In this document: in pieces, positions 17,325-26,880 of the stretch
Layout: each line of letters begins with the position of its first letter
Position numbering within the stretch: position 1 is the stretch's first letter
NCBI RefSeq assembly: GCF_003545695.1
Contig: NZ_QUZZ01000015.1
Coordinates: 62,001-126,000, forward strand
Direction of reading: 5' to 3'
Length of the DNA: 64,000 nucleotides
Source: Taibaiella helva
GTDB taxonomy: Bacteria > Bacteroidota > Bacteroidia > Chitinophagales > Chitinophagaceae
Notes under the pieces: generated by a model
Databases searched by the model: none
What the model was told of the DNA's origin: nothing
Seen by the model: the letters and a program-made list of their open reading frames with translations, nothing else
Position numbers and translations under genes: made by a program

Positions 17325-19379
17325 CTAACGGATCAGCACCACATCCCCTTTTTTGATCACCTCGCCCAGCAAAGAATGCTTATACCTCAGGTAATAGAAA
17401 TAAGTGCCTGCATCGGCCATCCCGCCTTTATGGCTGCCATCCCAGCCTTCGCCGGGAACTTTGCTGAGAAAGACTCTTTTGCCCCAGCGATCATAAACTG
17501 ACAAGACATAGCTGCTCGCATCCGGACAGTTAAAGGTTACCTGGAACACGTCATTGATACCATCACCGTTAGGAGAAAAAGCATTGGGTAAATAGCTGCG
17601 GCACTGGCAGCCTTTGATATCGATGTATACGCTGTCGGTAAAGCGGCCACAGACATTGTCGGCGGCTACCGTGTACCAGCCTGCCTGATCGATGTCGATG
17701 GCCTGGGCCGTAGCGCCGTTATTCCAGCGCATGTCGCCTGGAGGATTCACGGTAGCATCCAGGCGGAAAGGAACGTCGCTGCAAAAGCTGGTGTCGCGCT
17801 GAAGGATGCGTACATAAGGATCAATGAGCCTTACTGAAAGCGTGTCGGATAGGGTACATCCGCCTTTGCTGACCACCACCGTGTACCGGCCGGCCGCTGT
17901 CGCAGTATAGGAGCGGGCGGTGCTTCCGTCCTGCCAGCGATAATCGGCATCATCCGGCATCGTAGGTTGTATCAGGAAGGTATCGCCCGGGCAGATCTGG
18001 GTATCGACGCCCATAGCGACATCGAAGTCGACGAAGCGTACATTAAAAGAGTCGATATAATTGCTGCAGCTACCCCTGGACCAGGCCCAGTAACGGCCTT
18101 CCTGGCTTATGGTGATGCTTTGCGTTTGCTCGCCTGTACTCCATAAATAGACATTTGAGGAAGGCAAGGTCAGCTGCCCCTGGCTGCTGAAGCAGATCGT
18201 TGTATCTTTTACAGCGCGGATAATGGTATCTCCGGCTTCGGGAAGGTGGAAGGGCTTGCTGAAGCGGAAAAAATCGTAAGCCGGGAATGGCATGCTTGGC
18301 GGCAGCTGCAGCATTAAAGGATTGAACAGGCAGGCCGTACCCGCATTATTGGGAGCCTCAATCGCCGCCATAACCGCCTGGGGTGTTGCGGTGCTGAGGC
18401 CCGCGAGGTAAAGCTTGCCGTCTGTTGCCGGCTGGATATCGACATAAAGCCCTGTCGCTATAGCCACTTTCGAGCTCTTGACGGCATTGGTATCCGGCAG
18501 CAGGCTGATGTTACATTGCGTTACCTGCCCGGTCAGTCCCAGGGTACAGAAGTATAGCTTGGTGTCGTCGGGAGAGACGGCCATAGGCCAGGTAAAGCTC
18601 AGGTCGGCAGGGGTGGCGGTAACGGGAGCAGAGAACATCCCGGTTGCCCGGTTGAAATCATAAATGTACAGTCTCCCGTTCGCAGCGTACATCCGTTTAC
18701 CATCATTGGAAAATACCGGTGGTGCCGCAACAACCTGGGGCGCTGTAGAAACGACCGGTGTGGTATGTACACCGAAGGCATCCACTCTGAAAGCCAGGTA
18801 ACGCGTCGCAGGCAGCCAGTCTTTCTTTACGACTACCCAGTAGCTGTTGCAATCGCTGCCGAAAGTGAAGGTCAGGCTTTCCGATAAGGAGTCAGCCAGG
18901 AAGATATTCTTTTGCGTGGATACTACATCGCCCATACCCCCGTTGAGCCGCATATCGATTACCGAGTACCAGAGTTTGGGCTGACCATCTTCGTAGGCCC
19001 CTATGCAGAAGGAGTAGTAGATATTCGTATCGGTAACAGAACGCAGCGCCAGCGTTCCGCCTTCGCTCGAGCCTGTTGGTATGCCGCCGATCACCGGACC
19101 GTTGCCCAGCAAGCCGATGCTGTTAGGCATTACATTGCCGGTCCGGTCCCATATACGGCTGCCCAGTGAGTAGAAAAGAAGATTCCCTGTAGCGCTGGAA
19201 ACCGTGACGCATCCTTCGAAGGCGTCCATATTGTGTGTAAAGAAGCTTGGCGGCTGTGTGTTGAAATTGAGGCCTACACCCTGGCCGAAACACCAGATGC
19301 TGTTTTCCTTCTGAGCAGTAGCGGCGTTGTAGCAGCAGATCAGCAACAGGATATAAAAAAGGGATAACCATCTCGTCAT
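17325..19379 (-). CDS. Surface protein with gliding-motility type B sorting domain
   Basis: The 684-aa protein starts with a signal peptide ending NAATAQ. Residues about 25-400 hold propeller-like repeats in the style of surface PKD/WD proteins (FSNDGKRMYAANG, AVSPDDTKLYFCTLG). Three Ig-like modules follow, each with WSTGEQTQ, WQDGSTARSY or WNNGATAQ and paired Cys residues. The last 90 residues begin YLPNAFSPNGDGINDVFQV and continue with VYDRWGKRVF, the gliding-motility-associated (T9SS type B) C-terminal domain. The protein should be exported by T9SS to the surface. Ligand is unknown. Confidence 0.93.
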   Translation of the reverse strand: MTRWLSLFYILLLICCYNAATAQKENSIWCFGQGVGLNFNTQPPSFFTHNMDAFEGCVTVSSATGNLLFYSLGSRIWDRTGNVMPNSIGLLGNGPVIGGIPTGSSEGGTLALRSVTDTNIYYSFCIGAYEDGQPKLWYSVIDMRLNGGMGDVVSTQKNIFLADSLSESLTFTFGSDCNSYWVVVKKDWLPATRYLAFRVDAFGVHTTPVVSTAPQVVAAPPVFSNDGKRMYAANGRLYIYDFNRATGMFSAPVTATPADLSFTWPMAVSPDDTKLYFCTLGLTGQVTQCNISLLPDTNAVKSSKVAIATGLYVDIQPATDGKLYLAGLSTATPQAVMAAIEAPNNAGTACLFNPLMLQLPPSMPFPAYDFFRFSKPFHLPEAGDTIIRAVKDTTICFSSQGQLTLPSSNVYLWSTGEQTQSITISQEGRYWAWSRGSCSNYIDSFNVRFVDFDVAMGVDTQICPGDTFLIQPTMPDDADYRWQDGSTARSYTATAAGRYTVVVSKGGCTLSDTLSVRLIDPYVRILQRDTSFCSDVPFRLDATVNPPGDMRWNNGATAQAIDIDQAGWYTVAADNVCGRFTDSVYIDIKGCQCRSYLPNAFSPNGDGINDVFQVTFNCPDASSYVLSVYDRWGKRVFLSKVPGEGWDGSHKGGMADAGTYFYYLRYKHSLLGEVIKKGDVVLIR

Positions 19380-19726
19380 GATCGGCAGGTTTGTTTATTG
19401 GACTTTAAAGATAGGGCTGAAAGCGCATTTTACCATGATTTATATTTTAAATGAATAAAATTACTACATTAAAAAAGCCGCGGCGGAAGCCGCAGGCTGT
19501 TATGATAAACAACTGTGGGTGGATGGCCGTTTTATTTTCCCTAGGTGCTCCTGCGGTCCGGGATGTTGTGCCTGCTCGCTTGGGCCATAACGCCGGAAGG
19601 CAATCCCATGGCTAATCATAATCAATAAGTCATAGATGCTCGTTATGACGGGAAGTGACGATGCTGGGCGCTCCTGGAAAAAAATGAAGCAAACCTGCTC
19701 CGGTTTGCTTCTATCTTTTAATGCCC
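19380..19726. other. Intergenic region upstream of the type B surface gene
   Basis: No gene is seen here. It contains an imperfect GC-rich hairpin at about 19473-19497 (GCCGCGGC with GCCGCAGGC), an AT-rich promoter-like stretch next to 19379 (minus strand TATCTTTA, near the TAnnTTTG consensus), and the lipase terminator at the right end. Confidence 0.5.
19686..19711 (-). terminator. Rho-independent terminator of the lipase gene
   Basis: GAAGCAAACC and GGTTTGCTTC form a perfect 10-bp stem with a 6-nt loop. On the minus strand the stem is followed by a T-run, 16 nt past the lipase stop codon. Confidence 0.85.
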
Positions 19727-21001
19727 TTAAGCGGTAGCCGCTGTTTCTTTAGCGGCGGCTATGGCTGCGGTATCGATCCGCACACCGTAATATTTAGACA
19801 ATGCGGTGAACATAGCGCGCTGCCTGCGTTCGTCGGTGCTGGTACCGGTGGCATCCTTTTTCACTTTAGCGAGCTCGTCGGTTACTGTCTGGATATTCAG
19901 CAGGATATCGTAAGCCGTTGTGTGCTGGTAGGCCATCTGCATCAGGAATTGATAGAAGGCCTTAAAGTAAGGCTGGTATTGCGCCAGGGCGCCGGTCGCA
20001 TAGATACCGATAAGGGCGGCCTCTGTATCGGCTTTATCGTTGGTGTCCTTATCGAAGGTACCGGTCATGGCATTCCAGGGAGTGATCTGCTGGTACTTGA
20101 TCCGGGTATAGAAATCCGAGGTATCGATAGTGCGCAGGTTGGCCAGCAATGTCAGCAGGCCCATCGTGGTATAGTAAGGCGCCTGGCCTTCGGGGGCGGT
20201 GATCTCCGGGTATATCGCCGGGATATTTTCCATAGAAGAATACATCCAGGCCTGCGGTACCACGTCGATGGTATTGTAACGGCTGGTATAATTGCTGCCG
20301 ATATTATCCTGGAAATAGGTGGCAAAGTCGGCATCACCCGGTGTAGGTCCTGCCGTGGGCCAGGCGGTGATGGCGGAGATACCGCCGCTTACGGTATCCC
20401 AGCTGCTTTGGGTATCCTGCATATACAGGGCCATTACCGGGGACAGCGCGCCGCCGAGGCTATGGCCGGCAACAGCAACACCAGCGCTGCTGATCTTGTT
20501 CTGGCCGATATAGGTATTGAGCTGCTGCAGCATGGTTGCGCCGCCGGCCTGCATGTTCAGCAGGTTCTGCAAGCCCAGGTGGGTACCGGCCGCAATCGAA
20601 GGCGTAAAGAAAAGCTTATTGACATCCTTGTTGACGATGCTTTCCCACTCGACCAGGCTGTTGACCCCGAAATCTTCCTGGAACCATCCGTACATAGATA
20701 CGGCATTGGTGCCGGCGATGGCGACTACGAATTGGTTCTCGTCGGCATTATAAGCCAGCAGCATCGTGTTGTCGGCCACTACAGTGGCGGCGTCGGGATT
20801 ATTGGAAAACACAACAGGGCCCCATACCAGTTCCCAGCTGCCGATGCAGCCTTGTATGGTGGCATCATTCAGGGCATTGGTCACGATGGTTGTGGTAAGT
20901 GATTGCAGCGCTTCGAAAGAAGGCTCCTGCAGGTCGAAGGCAGCATTGGATATGGAAGACAGGCAGTGGATCTGCTGTTCCAGCGAATAAGTTTGTGACA
21001 T
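19727..21001 (-). CDS. Class 3 lipase-like alpha/beta hydrolase
   Basis: The 424-aa protein shows a Lipase_3 arrangement: LLAYNADENQFVVAIAGTNA (the strand and oxyanion region), then the nucleophile elbow VAVAGHSLGGALSP. Candidate Asp and His of the triad lie further on (YNTIDVVPQAW and the C-terminal part) but are not certain. There is no signal peptide. Such enzymes hydrolyse acylglycerols or other esters. The gene stands alone with its own terminator and a promoter-like box. Confidence 0.82.
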   Translation of the reverse strand: MSQTYSLEQQIHCLSSISNAAFDLQEPSFEALQSLTTTIVTNALNDATIQGCIGSWELVWGPVVFSNNPDAATVVADNTMLLAYNADENQFVVAIAGTNAVSMYGWFQEDFGVNSLVEWESIVNKDVNKLFFTPSIAAGTHLGLQNLLNMQAGGATMLQQLNTYIGQNKISSAGVAVAGHSLGGALSPVMALYMQDTQSSWDTVSGGISAITAWPTAGPTPGDADFATYFQDNIGSNYTSRYNTIDVVPQAWMYSSMENIPAIYPEITAPEGQAPYYTTMGLLTLLANLRTIDTSDFYTRIKYQQITPWNAMTGTFDKDTNDKADTEAALIGIYATGALAQYQPYFKAFYQFLMQMAYQHTTAYDILLNIQTVTDELAKVKKDATGTSTDERRQRAMFTALSKYYGVRIDTAAIAAAKETAATA

Positions 21002-21042
21002 GATCTTTGGTTTGGTTGATTAAGAGATTCGGTTTAGTGAGA

Positions 21043-21050
21043 CAAAAATA
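21043..21050 (-). promoter_or_regulatory. Candidate -7 box of the lipase gene
   Basis: The minus strand reads TATTTTTG, matching TAnnTTTG, 41 nt upstream of the lipase ATG. A -33 box was not found. Confidence 0.4.
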
Positions 21051-21194
21051 CTACCGCCGCAGCGCGATCCTGCACGTGAAAACACCTGTATTTTTCCTGT
21101 AACAAAACTTTAGACCTTACCGGGACAAGGCTTGTAATCCTGTTTTGTCATGTTTTTTTTACAAAAGAAACAGACAGGCTAAACCTGCACGCAG

Positions 21195-21202
21195 TACTTT
21201 TG
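21195..21202 (+). promoter_or_regulatory. Candidate -7 box of the TonB receptor gene
   Basis: TACTTTTG matches TAnnTTTG and ends 21 nt before the ATG at 21224. No clear -33 box or Fur site was identified. Confidence 0.4.
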
Positions 21203-21223
21203 CGCCCGGCTCAAAAAAAACCA

Positions 21224-23647
21224 ATGACACAAAAGATCTTCATTTTAAGCTTTATTTTCTCTTTATCTACCGGCTGGCTGTTTGCACAGAACGGTACGAT
21301 CAAAGGCCTCGTCAGCACTTCCGATGGCAAGCCGGCCGAATGGGTGACCGTCAGCATACAAGGCGGCGATAAAGCCGCAATGACGGGCCGGCACGGACAA
21401 TACCAATTAAGAAATATTGCTCCCGGCACCTATATGCTTACAGCTTCATCCGTCGGCCTGGAAAGCCAGGAGCAATCCGTAACACTGAAGGCCGGCGAGA
21501 CCTTAGTGGCCGATTTCCAGCTGAAAGAAAGCGCGGCAGAATTGCAGGAGGTCGTAATCCCCATACGCCAGGGCGATAAGGTGAACAATTTTGTCTCCAA
21601 GATGCCTTTAAAGAACCTGGAGAATGCGCAGGTGTACAACAGTGTATCGGCCGAGACCATCAGGCAGCAGGGCCTTACCAGCTACGATGATGCGCTGCGC
21701 AATGTTCCCGGCATTTCCCGTACCTGGGAATCTACCGGCAGGGCGGGGGATGGCGCTTCTTATTTCGCCCTGCGTGGCTTCGATGCGCAGCCTATGCTCA
21801 TCAACGGCCTGCCGGGCCTGCCCAGCGGCAACCTCGACCTGGCCAACGTGGAAGAGATACAGGTGATCAAAGGCCCTTCCGCCACCTTGTTCGGCGGCAG
21901 CTATTACAGCTACGGCGGTATCATCAATACTATTACCAAGAAGCCTTACGACCAATTCGGCGGCGAGCTGAACTATACGGCCGGCAGCTTTGGTCTCAAC
22001 CGCATCGCAGGCGATGTCAATATACCATTGAGCAAAACGGAAAAGATCGCCGTGCGCATCAACACTGCCTACCATACCGAGAACAGCATCCAGGATGCCG
22101 GTTACCGTAAGGCTTTCTTCTTTGCGCCCACTATGAGCTATAAGGTGAACGACAGGCTTTCCTTCCTGGTAATGGCCGAGATCATGGAGGAAGGCAGGGC
22201 TGTGGCGCCAATTTTCTTCAACTCCGATCGTGCTACCCCTCTGCCTTTCCGCAACCTGAAGGAGCTGAACCTTAATCCCGGTCTTTCTTTTATGAGTAAT
22301 GACCTCAGCATTAAGAACCCGAGGTTCAACCTGCAGGCACAGATACTGTACAAGCTTTCGGAGCATTGGACTTCGCAGACCGTTATTTCAAGGGGTACGG
22401 TCAAATCCAACGGCTATTATACCTATATCTGGGACGATGGCTACAGTGATAATTATTTCGACCAGTATTTTCACAAGGAACAGCAGACAACCACGACGAT
22501 CGATGTACAGCAGAACCTCAACGGCGACTTTAATATCGGGAAGCTACGCAACCGTGTCCTGGTGGGCGTGGATTTCTTCAGCCGCAACATGATCAACAAT
22601 GGTTCGGGATGGGCTACAGTACGGAAGGTGACGCCGCAGGGCGGCGAAGTGCCCTATATCAACCCGGCAACGGGCGATACAACAGCTCCGGTCTACCTGT
22701 CGCAGGCCCTGGTGGACAATATGCTCAGCACTACAGGCGGCGCCCGGGGCAACCTGGACAATTATACCTACAGCGCTTATCTTTCCGATGTGCTCAACAT
22801 CACCCCCGGGCTTTCGCTAATGGCCGGCGTGCGCGCAGACTACTTTGTAACCAAAGGCGATAAGACTACTCCCGATGATGATGTGAACCAGTTTGCAGTT
22901 TCACCCAAATTCGGCATCGTTTACCAGCCCGTACTGGAGCAGGTATCTGTATTCGCCAATTACATGAACGCCTTCGTGAACGTAACGCCCCGTTCGGTAG
23001 CCGATGCCGATGGCAGTAATCCCAGGCTGAAAGCTTTCGATCCCGAGCATGCCAACCAGTGGGAAGTCGGTGTCAAGACCAATCTCTTCTCCGACCGCCT
23101 GCAGCTGACTGCATCCTATTATGATATCCGCGTGGGCAACAGGGTTTATCCCGATCCGGCTAACCAGAACAATTCATTGCAGGGCGGTAAAGTGGGCAGC
23201 AAAGGTTTCGAGATCGACCTGAATGCACATCCGCTGCCCGGCCTCAGCATCCTCGCAGGCTACAGCCACAACAAGACAGAAGTGCTTACCGGCAATGCGG
23301 CCGATTTCTACAACGAACCGGGAAGAGCGCCGGGCGGACAAGGGCCACAGGACCTGGCCAATCTATGGGTCAATTACCGGCCTGCGAATGGTGTACTGAA
23401 ACATTTCTCGCTGGGTGTAGGTGGCAACTATGCCGGGGAGTACAAAGTAATCGACAACAGCCTTACAGGTGTATTCGTACTTCCGTCCTATACCTTACTT
23501 AATGCTACGCTTGCTTACCAGGCTGATCATTACCGCATCGGTTTTACCCTGAATAATATTACCAACAAGGAATATTACATCGGCTACTGGTCGGTGAATC
23601 CGCAGCGTCCGCGTAATTTTGCGCTGAACCTTGCTTATAAGTTCTGA
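21224..23647 (+). CDS. TonB-dependent siderophore receptor
   Basis: The ATG at 21224 gives 807 aa with a signal peptide ending LFAQ. A carboxypeptidase-regulatory-like domain (about 25-105, with GIVSTSDG-like GLVSTSDGKPAEWVTVSI) precedes a plug (about 115-235, including LRNVPGISRT, FALRGFDAQPMLING and VEEIQVIKGPSATLFG). A 22-strand barrel follows and ends NFALNLAYKF, with the terminal Phe of outer-membrane barrels. The plug type is that of ferric siderophore receptors. A ferritin gene lies 129 nt downstream on the same strand, which supports a role in iron uptake. Confidence 0.93.
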   Translation: MTQKIFILSFIFSLSTGWLFAQNGTIKGLVSTSDGKPAEWVTVSIQGGDKAAMTGRHGQYQLRNIAPGTYMLTASSVGLESQEQSVTLKAGETLVADFQLKESAAELQEVVIPIRQGDKVNNFVSKMPLKNLENAQVYNSVSAETIRQQGLTSYDDALRNVPGISRTWESTGRAGDGASYFALRGFDAQPMLINGLPGLPSGNLDLANVEEIQVIKGPSATLFGGSYYSYGGIINTITKKPYDQFGGELNYTAGSFGLNRIAGDVNIPLSKTEKIAVRINTAYHTENSIQDAGYRKAFFFAPTMSYKVNDRLSFLVMAEIMEEGRAVAPIFFNSDRATPLPFRNLKELNLNPGLSFMSNDLSIKNPRFNLQAQILYKLSEHWTSQTVISRGTVKSNGYYTYIWDDGYSDNYFDQYFHKEQQTTTTIDVQQNLNGDFNIGKLRNRVLVGVDFFSRNMINNGSGWATVRKVTPQGGEVPYINPATGDTTAPVYLSQALVDNMLSTTGGARGNLDNYTYSAYLSDVLNITPGLSLMAGVRADYFVTKGDKTTPDDDVNQFAVSPKFGIVYQPVLEQVSVFANYMNAFVNVTPRSVADADGSNPRLKAFDPEHANQWEVGVKTNLFSDRLQLTASYYDIRVGNRVYPDPANQNNSLQGGKVGSKGFEIDLNAHPLPGLSILAGYSHNKTEVLTGNAADFYNEPGRAPGGQGPQDLANLWVNYRPANGVLKHFSLGVGGNYAGEYKVIDNSLTGVFVLPSYTLLNATLAYQADHYRIGFTLNNITNKEYYIGYWSVNPQRPRNFALNLAYKF

Positions 23648-23776
23648 TCAACCTGTTCCGTAGCTTCTCTGGCAGCACAACGTTAATCTATTCTAAAAGC
23701 CTCATAAAACAGCTTGCCTTTTAATCTTTTGCAGTTTAATGGTGTTATTCCGTAAAAGAACCAAAACGCAGCTGTC

Positions 23777-24328
23777 ATGAACAAGAACAGGCTTTCTTCC
23801 GCTTTGCAGGAAGGACTTAACAAACAAATGACGCAGGAGGCCTGGGCCGCCCAGGTATACTTGTCTTATGCTTCCTGGGCCGCCGACGAAGGCTATAATG
23901 GTATTGCCAACTTCCTGTTCCGGCATGCCCATGAGGAGCGGAACCACATGATGAAATTCCTGGAATATATTCTCGAGCGTGGTGGGAAAGTAAGGGTGGA
24001 CGCTATTCCCAAGCCCCCGGATGATCCGACCAGCGTACAGACCTGCTTCGAAAAAGTATTTCAGCAGGAAGTGGACAATACGGCCGGTATCTATAAGCTG
24101 GTCAAGCTAAGCCACGATGAATCCGACTGGGCTACCTGGCATTTCCTGCAATGGTTTGTGCAGGAACAGACCGAAGAGGAAACACTGGCACTCGGCCTGC
24201 TGGATAAGATCAAGGTCGCCGGTGGCGAGAACGCTTCGGCCGATGCGCTCTACAACCTGGACCGCGATCTGGGTAAAGCCCCCGATGAAGCGGAGCTGGC
24301 GGAAAGCAAAACGGTCGAAAATCCATAG
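23777..24328 (+). CDS. ftnA: Ferritin
   Basis: The 183-aa protein is a non-haem ferritin of four helices. Ferroxidase ligands can be placed at Glu in TQEAWAAQVYLSY, Glu/His in HAHEERNHMMKFLEYI and Gln/Glu in VQEQTEEETLAL. It stores Fe as ferric oxide mineral in the cytoplasm. It follows a siderophore receptor gene, so import and storage are encoded side by side. The C-terminal tail (about 15 acidic residues after DLGKAPDEAELA) is slightly longer than usual. Confidence 0.95.
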   Translation: MNKNRLSSALQEGLNKQMTQEAWAAQVYLSYASWAADEGYNGIANFLFRHAHEERNHMMKFLEYILERGGKVRVDAIPKPPDDPTSVQTCFEKVFQQEVDNTAGIYKLVKLSHDESDWATWHFLQWFVQEQTEEETLALGLLDKIKVAGGENASADALYNLDRDLGKAPDEAELAESKTVENP

Positions 24329-24347
24329 CATATTTTTTCCGATACCA

Positions 24348-24377
24348 GGCGGTCCGGTTCAGCAGAGCCGGGCCGTT
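24348..24377 (+). terminator. GC-rich hairpin after the ferritin gene
   Basis: GGTCCGG and CCGGGCC pair around a loop, ending in GTTTGTCG. The T-run is weak, so this is only a probable terminator. Confidence 0.4.
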
Positions 24378-24474
24378 TGTCGTTAAGCATGATTAACCGC
24401 GTTAACCTTATTGAATCACTATTGAAGCGGACCGGGGTAGGCTTGCCTTATCAAAATCAAGAAAAACAACCACC

Positions 24475-24553
24475 ATGAACTACTGCAAATTTACCTCCGT
24501 GCTGCCTCGGTCTGTTCCTGGCCGGGGCAGCTGCCACTGCCGCTCAGCGCTAA
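24475..24553 (+). pseudogene. Remnant of a secreted-protein gene (signal peptide only)
   Basis: An ATG at 24475 starts MNYCKFTS. After a +1 shift in frame the sequence reads CCLGLFLAGAAATAAQR, a typical signal peptide core and AQ cleavage site, then a TAA at 24551. This looks like the broken 5' tip of a lost secreted-protein gene. It is a short match and so of modest weight. Confidence 0.4.
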
Positions 24554-24599
24554 GGCCGGTCATGTAGCGTTTTTGAGCTACCTTTGCCCGTCTACCGAT

Positions 24600-25343
24600 A
24601 TGGATACTGCAAATGACAATATGCGGCTGGCGAAAAGAATGGCTGTATTGGGCTATTGTTCGCGAAGAGAGGCCGATGAATATATTCTGAAAGGCTGGGT
24701 GAAGGTGAACGGGCAGGTGACCCGGGAAAAAGGCATGAAGGTGGCGGAGAAGGATGTGATCACGCTTGGCCCCGAAGCCCGCCGCGCGCAGGCCGGCAGG
24801 GTAACCATACTGCTCCACAAGCCGGTCGGCTATGTGAGCGCCCAGCCTGAAAAGGGCTACAGGGCTGCCGCCGAGCTGATCATTCCGCAAAACCACTGGT
24901 CCGAAGACAGGAGCGGCATCCGTTACCATGAGAAGCAGAAGTACGGCCTGGCGCCTGCGGGTCGTCTCGATATTGATTCCGTAGGCTTTCTGGTGCTGAC
25001 CCAGGATGGCCGCGTAGCCAAGCAGCTGATCGGCGAAAACAGCGGTATCGAAAAAGAATACCTGGTGCGGGTAACCGGCAGGATCGCAGAGAACGGTCTG
25101 CGCCTGCTGAACCATGGTCTGAGCCTGGACGGCGAAAAGCTGCGCCCGGCAAAGGTGAGCTGGCAAAATGAAGATCAGCTTCGCTTCATCCTGAAACAGG
25201 GAAAGAAGCGCCAGATCCGCCGCATGTGCGAATTGGTAGGCCTGCATGTAGTAGGCTTGAAACGCATCCGCATGGGCAAGGTACACCTGGGCAAGCTTCC
25301 TCCGGGGAAATGGCGCTACCTGCGCGAAGATGAAAGCTTCTAA
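24600..25343 (+). CDS. rRNA pseudouridine synthase (RsuA/RluB/E/F family)
   Basis: The ATG at 24600 gives 247 aa. An S4 RNA-binding domain covers about residues 8-60 (RLAKRMAVLGYCSRREADEYI). The catalytic Asp is in GRLDIDSVGFLVLTQDG and the KKRQIRRMCELVGLHVVGLKR motif region closes the fold. The enzyme converts a uridine of rRNA to pseudouridine; which position cannot be told, though the order resembles RluF. It ends just before a strong bidirectional terminator. Confidence 0.92.
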   Translation: MDTANDNMRLAKRMAVLGYCSRREADEYILKGWVKVNGQVTREKGMKVAEKDVITLGPEARRAQAGRVTILLHKPVGYVSAQPEKGYRAAAELIIPQNHWSEDRSGIRYHEKQKYGLAPAGRLDIDSVGFLVLTQDGRVAKQLIGENSGIEKEYLVRVTGRIAENGLRLLNHGLSLDGEKLRPAKVSWQNEDQLRFILKQGKKRQIRRMCELVGLHVVGLKRIRMGKVHLGKLPPGKWRYLREDESF

Positions 25344-25359
25344 CTCCTGAAGTATAAAA

Positions 25360-25387
25360 AATCCCCGGTCCTTAAGGGCCGGGGATT
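25360..25387. terminator. Bidirectional rho-independent terminator
   Basis: AATCCCCGGTCC and GGGCCGGGGATT form a 12-bp stem with one G-U pair and a TTAA loop, with A-run before and T-run after. It serves the convergent pseudouridine synthase and AAA ATPase genes. Confidence 0.9.
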
Positions 25388-25405
25388 TTACATTGCTATA
25401 CCTGA

Positions 25406-26860
25406 TTAATTATAGATCTGTCCCAGCAGGTTGCGGAACTGGTAACCCTCGGTAAAGCGGGTCTTGCCCAGCTTCTTGAATTCCGAAAGGCCCCAGAGCA
25501 GGAACTCCATCAGGAAATGCCGGTCTTCTTCAGGCACATCATGCTGGTACTTCCGGATCAGGCCGTATAAGGGCCCTGCCGCATCGAGCTGCTGTCGATA
25601 GTCGTAATCGCTATCCTCATCCATCAGCTCGATCTCGTTTTCAGCAAACCAGTCGATCGCTTCCTGGTAGGGCGTTTTCTCTTTCGGCCGCTCCAGCTTT
25701 TCGATCTTGGGGAAATAAAGGGGAAATAAAGTCTTGATGGCGTTCCCGATCAGGTGCTCGGCCACAATAGCGGCGCCTTCCTGCTCGCCTTCGTACACCA
25801 GCTCTACCTTGCCCGTAATGGCGGGGATCACGCCCATAAAATCGGAGAGGCGAACGGTTGTTTTCTCTGCGCCGGCTTTCAGCGCTCTCCGCTCAGCAGT
25901 GCTCAGCAGGTTCTCATAAGCTGTGATGCTCATCCTGGCGCTCACACCGCTCTTGGCATCTACATATTCGCTGATACGGGCCTCGAAGCCGATCTGCTCC
26001 AGCAGATCTTTCGCCAGCGAGGGTACATGGATCACTTCGCTTTGCCTGCCATCGAGGTTGGCTTCCTGCTCGGTAATAGTGCGGGCGATCTTGATGTTTT
26101 CGGGATAGTGCGTCAGTATCTGCGAACCGATACGGTCTTTCAGCGGGGTGACGATGCTGCCACGGTTGGTATAATCTTCGGGATTGGCGGTAAAGACAAA
26201 CTGAAGATCCAGGGGCAGGCGCACCTTGAAGCCGCGTATCTGGATATCGCCTTCCTGCAGGATATTGAACAGGGCTACCTGTATCCTGGCCTGCAGGTCG
26301 GGCAGTTCATTGATGACGAAGATGCAGCGGTTAGCGCGCGGGATCATGCCAAAGTGGATTACGCGATCGTCGGCATAAGACAACTTCAGGTTTGCCGCTT
26401 TGATGGGATCGATGTCGCCGATAAGGTCGGCTACTGTTACATCGGGTGTGGCCAGCTTCTCGTAGAAGCGGTCGTTGCGGTGCAGCCAAGCGATGGGCGT
26501 CTCATTGCCTTTTTCGGCGACCAGGTCGCGGGCAAAACGGGAAATAGGCCGGAATGGGTCGTCGTTGATCTCCGAACCTTCCACATAGGGGATCCATTCG
26601 TCGAGCAGGTTCACCATCAGGCGGGCCAACCGTGTTTTAGCCTGACCGCGGAGGCCCAGCAGGTTGATGTTGTGCCGCGACAAGATCGCTCTTTCCAGTT
26701 CGGGGATCACGGTATTTTCAAATCCCCATACGCCTTCAAATACAGGTGCGCCTTCAGCGATCTTACGGCGCAGGTTTTGCCGCAGCTCATCTTTAATACT
26801 TTTACTCTGGTAACCGGCTTGCTTCAGCGCGCCGAATGTTTTTATCTGTTCTGTGTTCAT
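25406..26860 (-). CDS. MoxR/Mg-chelatase-like AAA+ ATPase
   Basis: The 484-aa protein has an AAA+ core of the BchI/MoxR type: Walker A GLRGQAKTRLARL, Walker B CIFVINELPDL (Asn precedes Glu where Asp is usual), sensor FTANPEDYTNRGSIVTPL with an Arg finger region DRIGSQIL. It lies 20 nt downstream of a VWA-domain gene in the same direction. Such pairs use ATP to remodel or insert a cofactor into a client protein; the client is unknown. There is no tetrapyrrole gene nearby, so a chelatase role is not supported. Confidence 0.88.
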   Translation of the reverse strand: MNTEQIKTFGALKQAGYQSKSIKDELRQNLRRKIAEGAPVFEGVWGFENTVIPELERAILSRHNINLLGLRGQAKTRLARLMVNLLDEWIPYVEGSEINDDPFRPISRFARDLVAEKGNETPIAWLHRNDRFYEKLATPDVTVADLIGDIDPIKAANLKLSYADDRVIHFGMIPRANRCIFVINELPDLQARIQVALFNILQEGDIQIRGFKVRLPLDLQFVFTANPEDYTNRGSIVTPLKDRIGSQILTHYPENIKIARTITEQEANLDGRQSEVIHVPSLAKDLLEQIGFEARISEYVDAKSGVSARMSITAYENLLSTAERRALKAGAEKTTVRLSDFMGVIPAITGKVELVYEGEQEGAAIVAEHLIGNAIKTLFPLYFPKIEKLERPKEKTPYQEAIDWFAENEIELMDEDSDYDYRQQLDAAGPLYGLIRKYQHDVPEEDRHFLMEFLLWGLSEFKKLGKTRFTEGYQFRNLLGQIYN

Positions 26861-26880
26861 GTTTCTTTTTCTGGAAAAAA

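Noticed and set aside
19721-20902. Long plus-strand open frame of 393 codons
   Set aside because: It lies exactly opposite the lipase gene and has no family motif. GC-rich codon use on the lipase strand keeps the opposite frame open.
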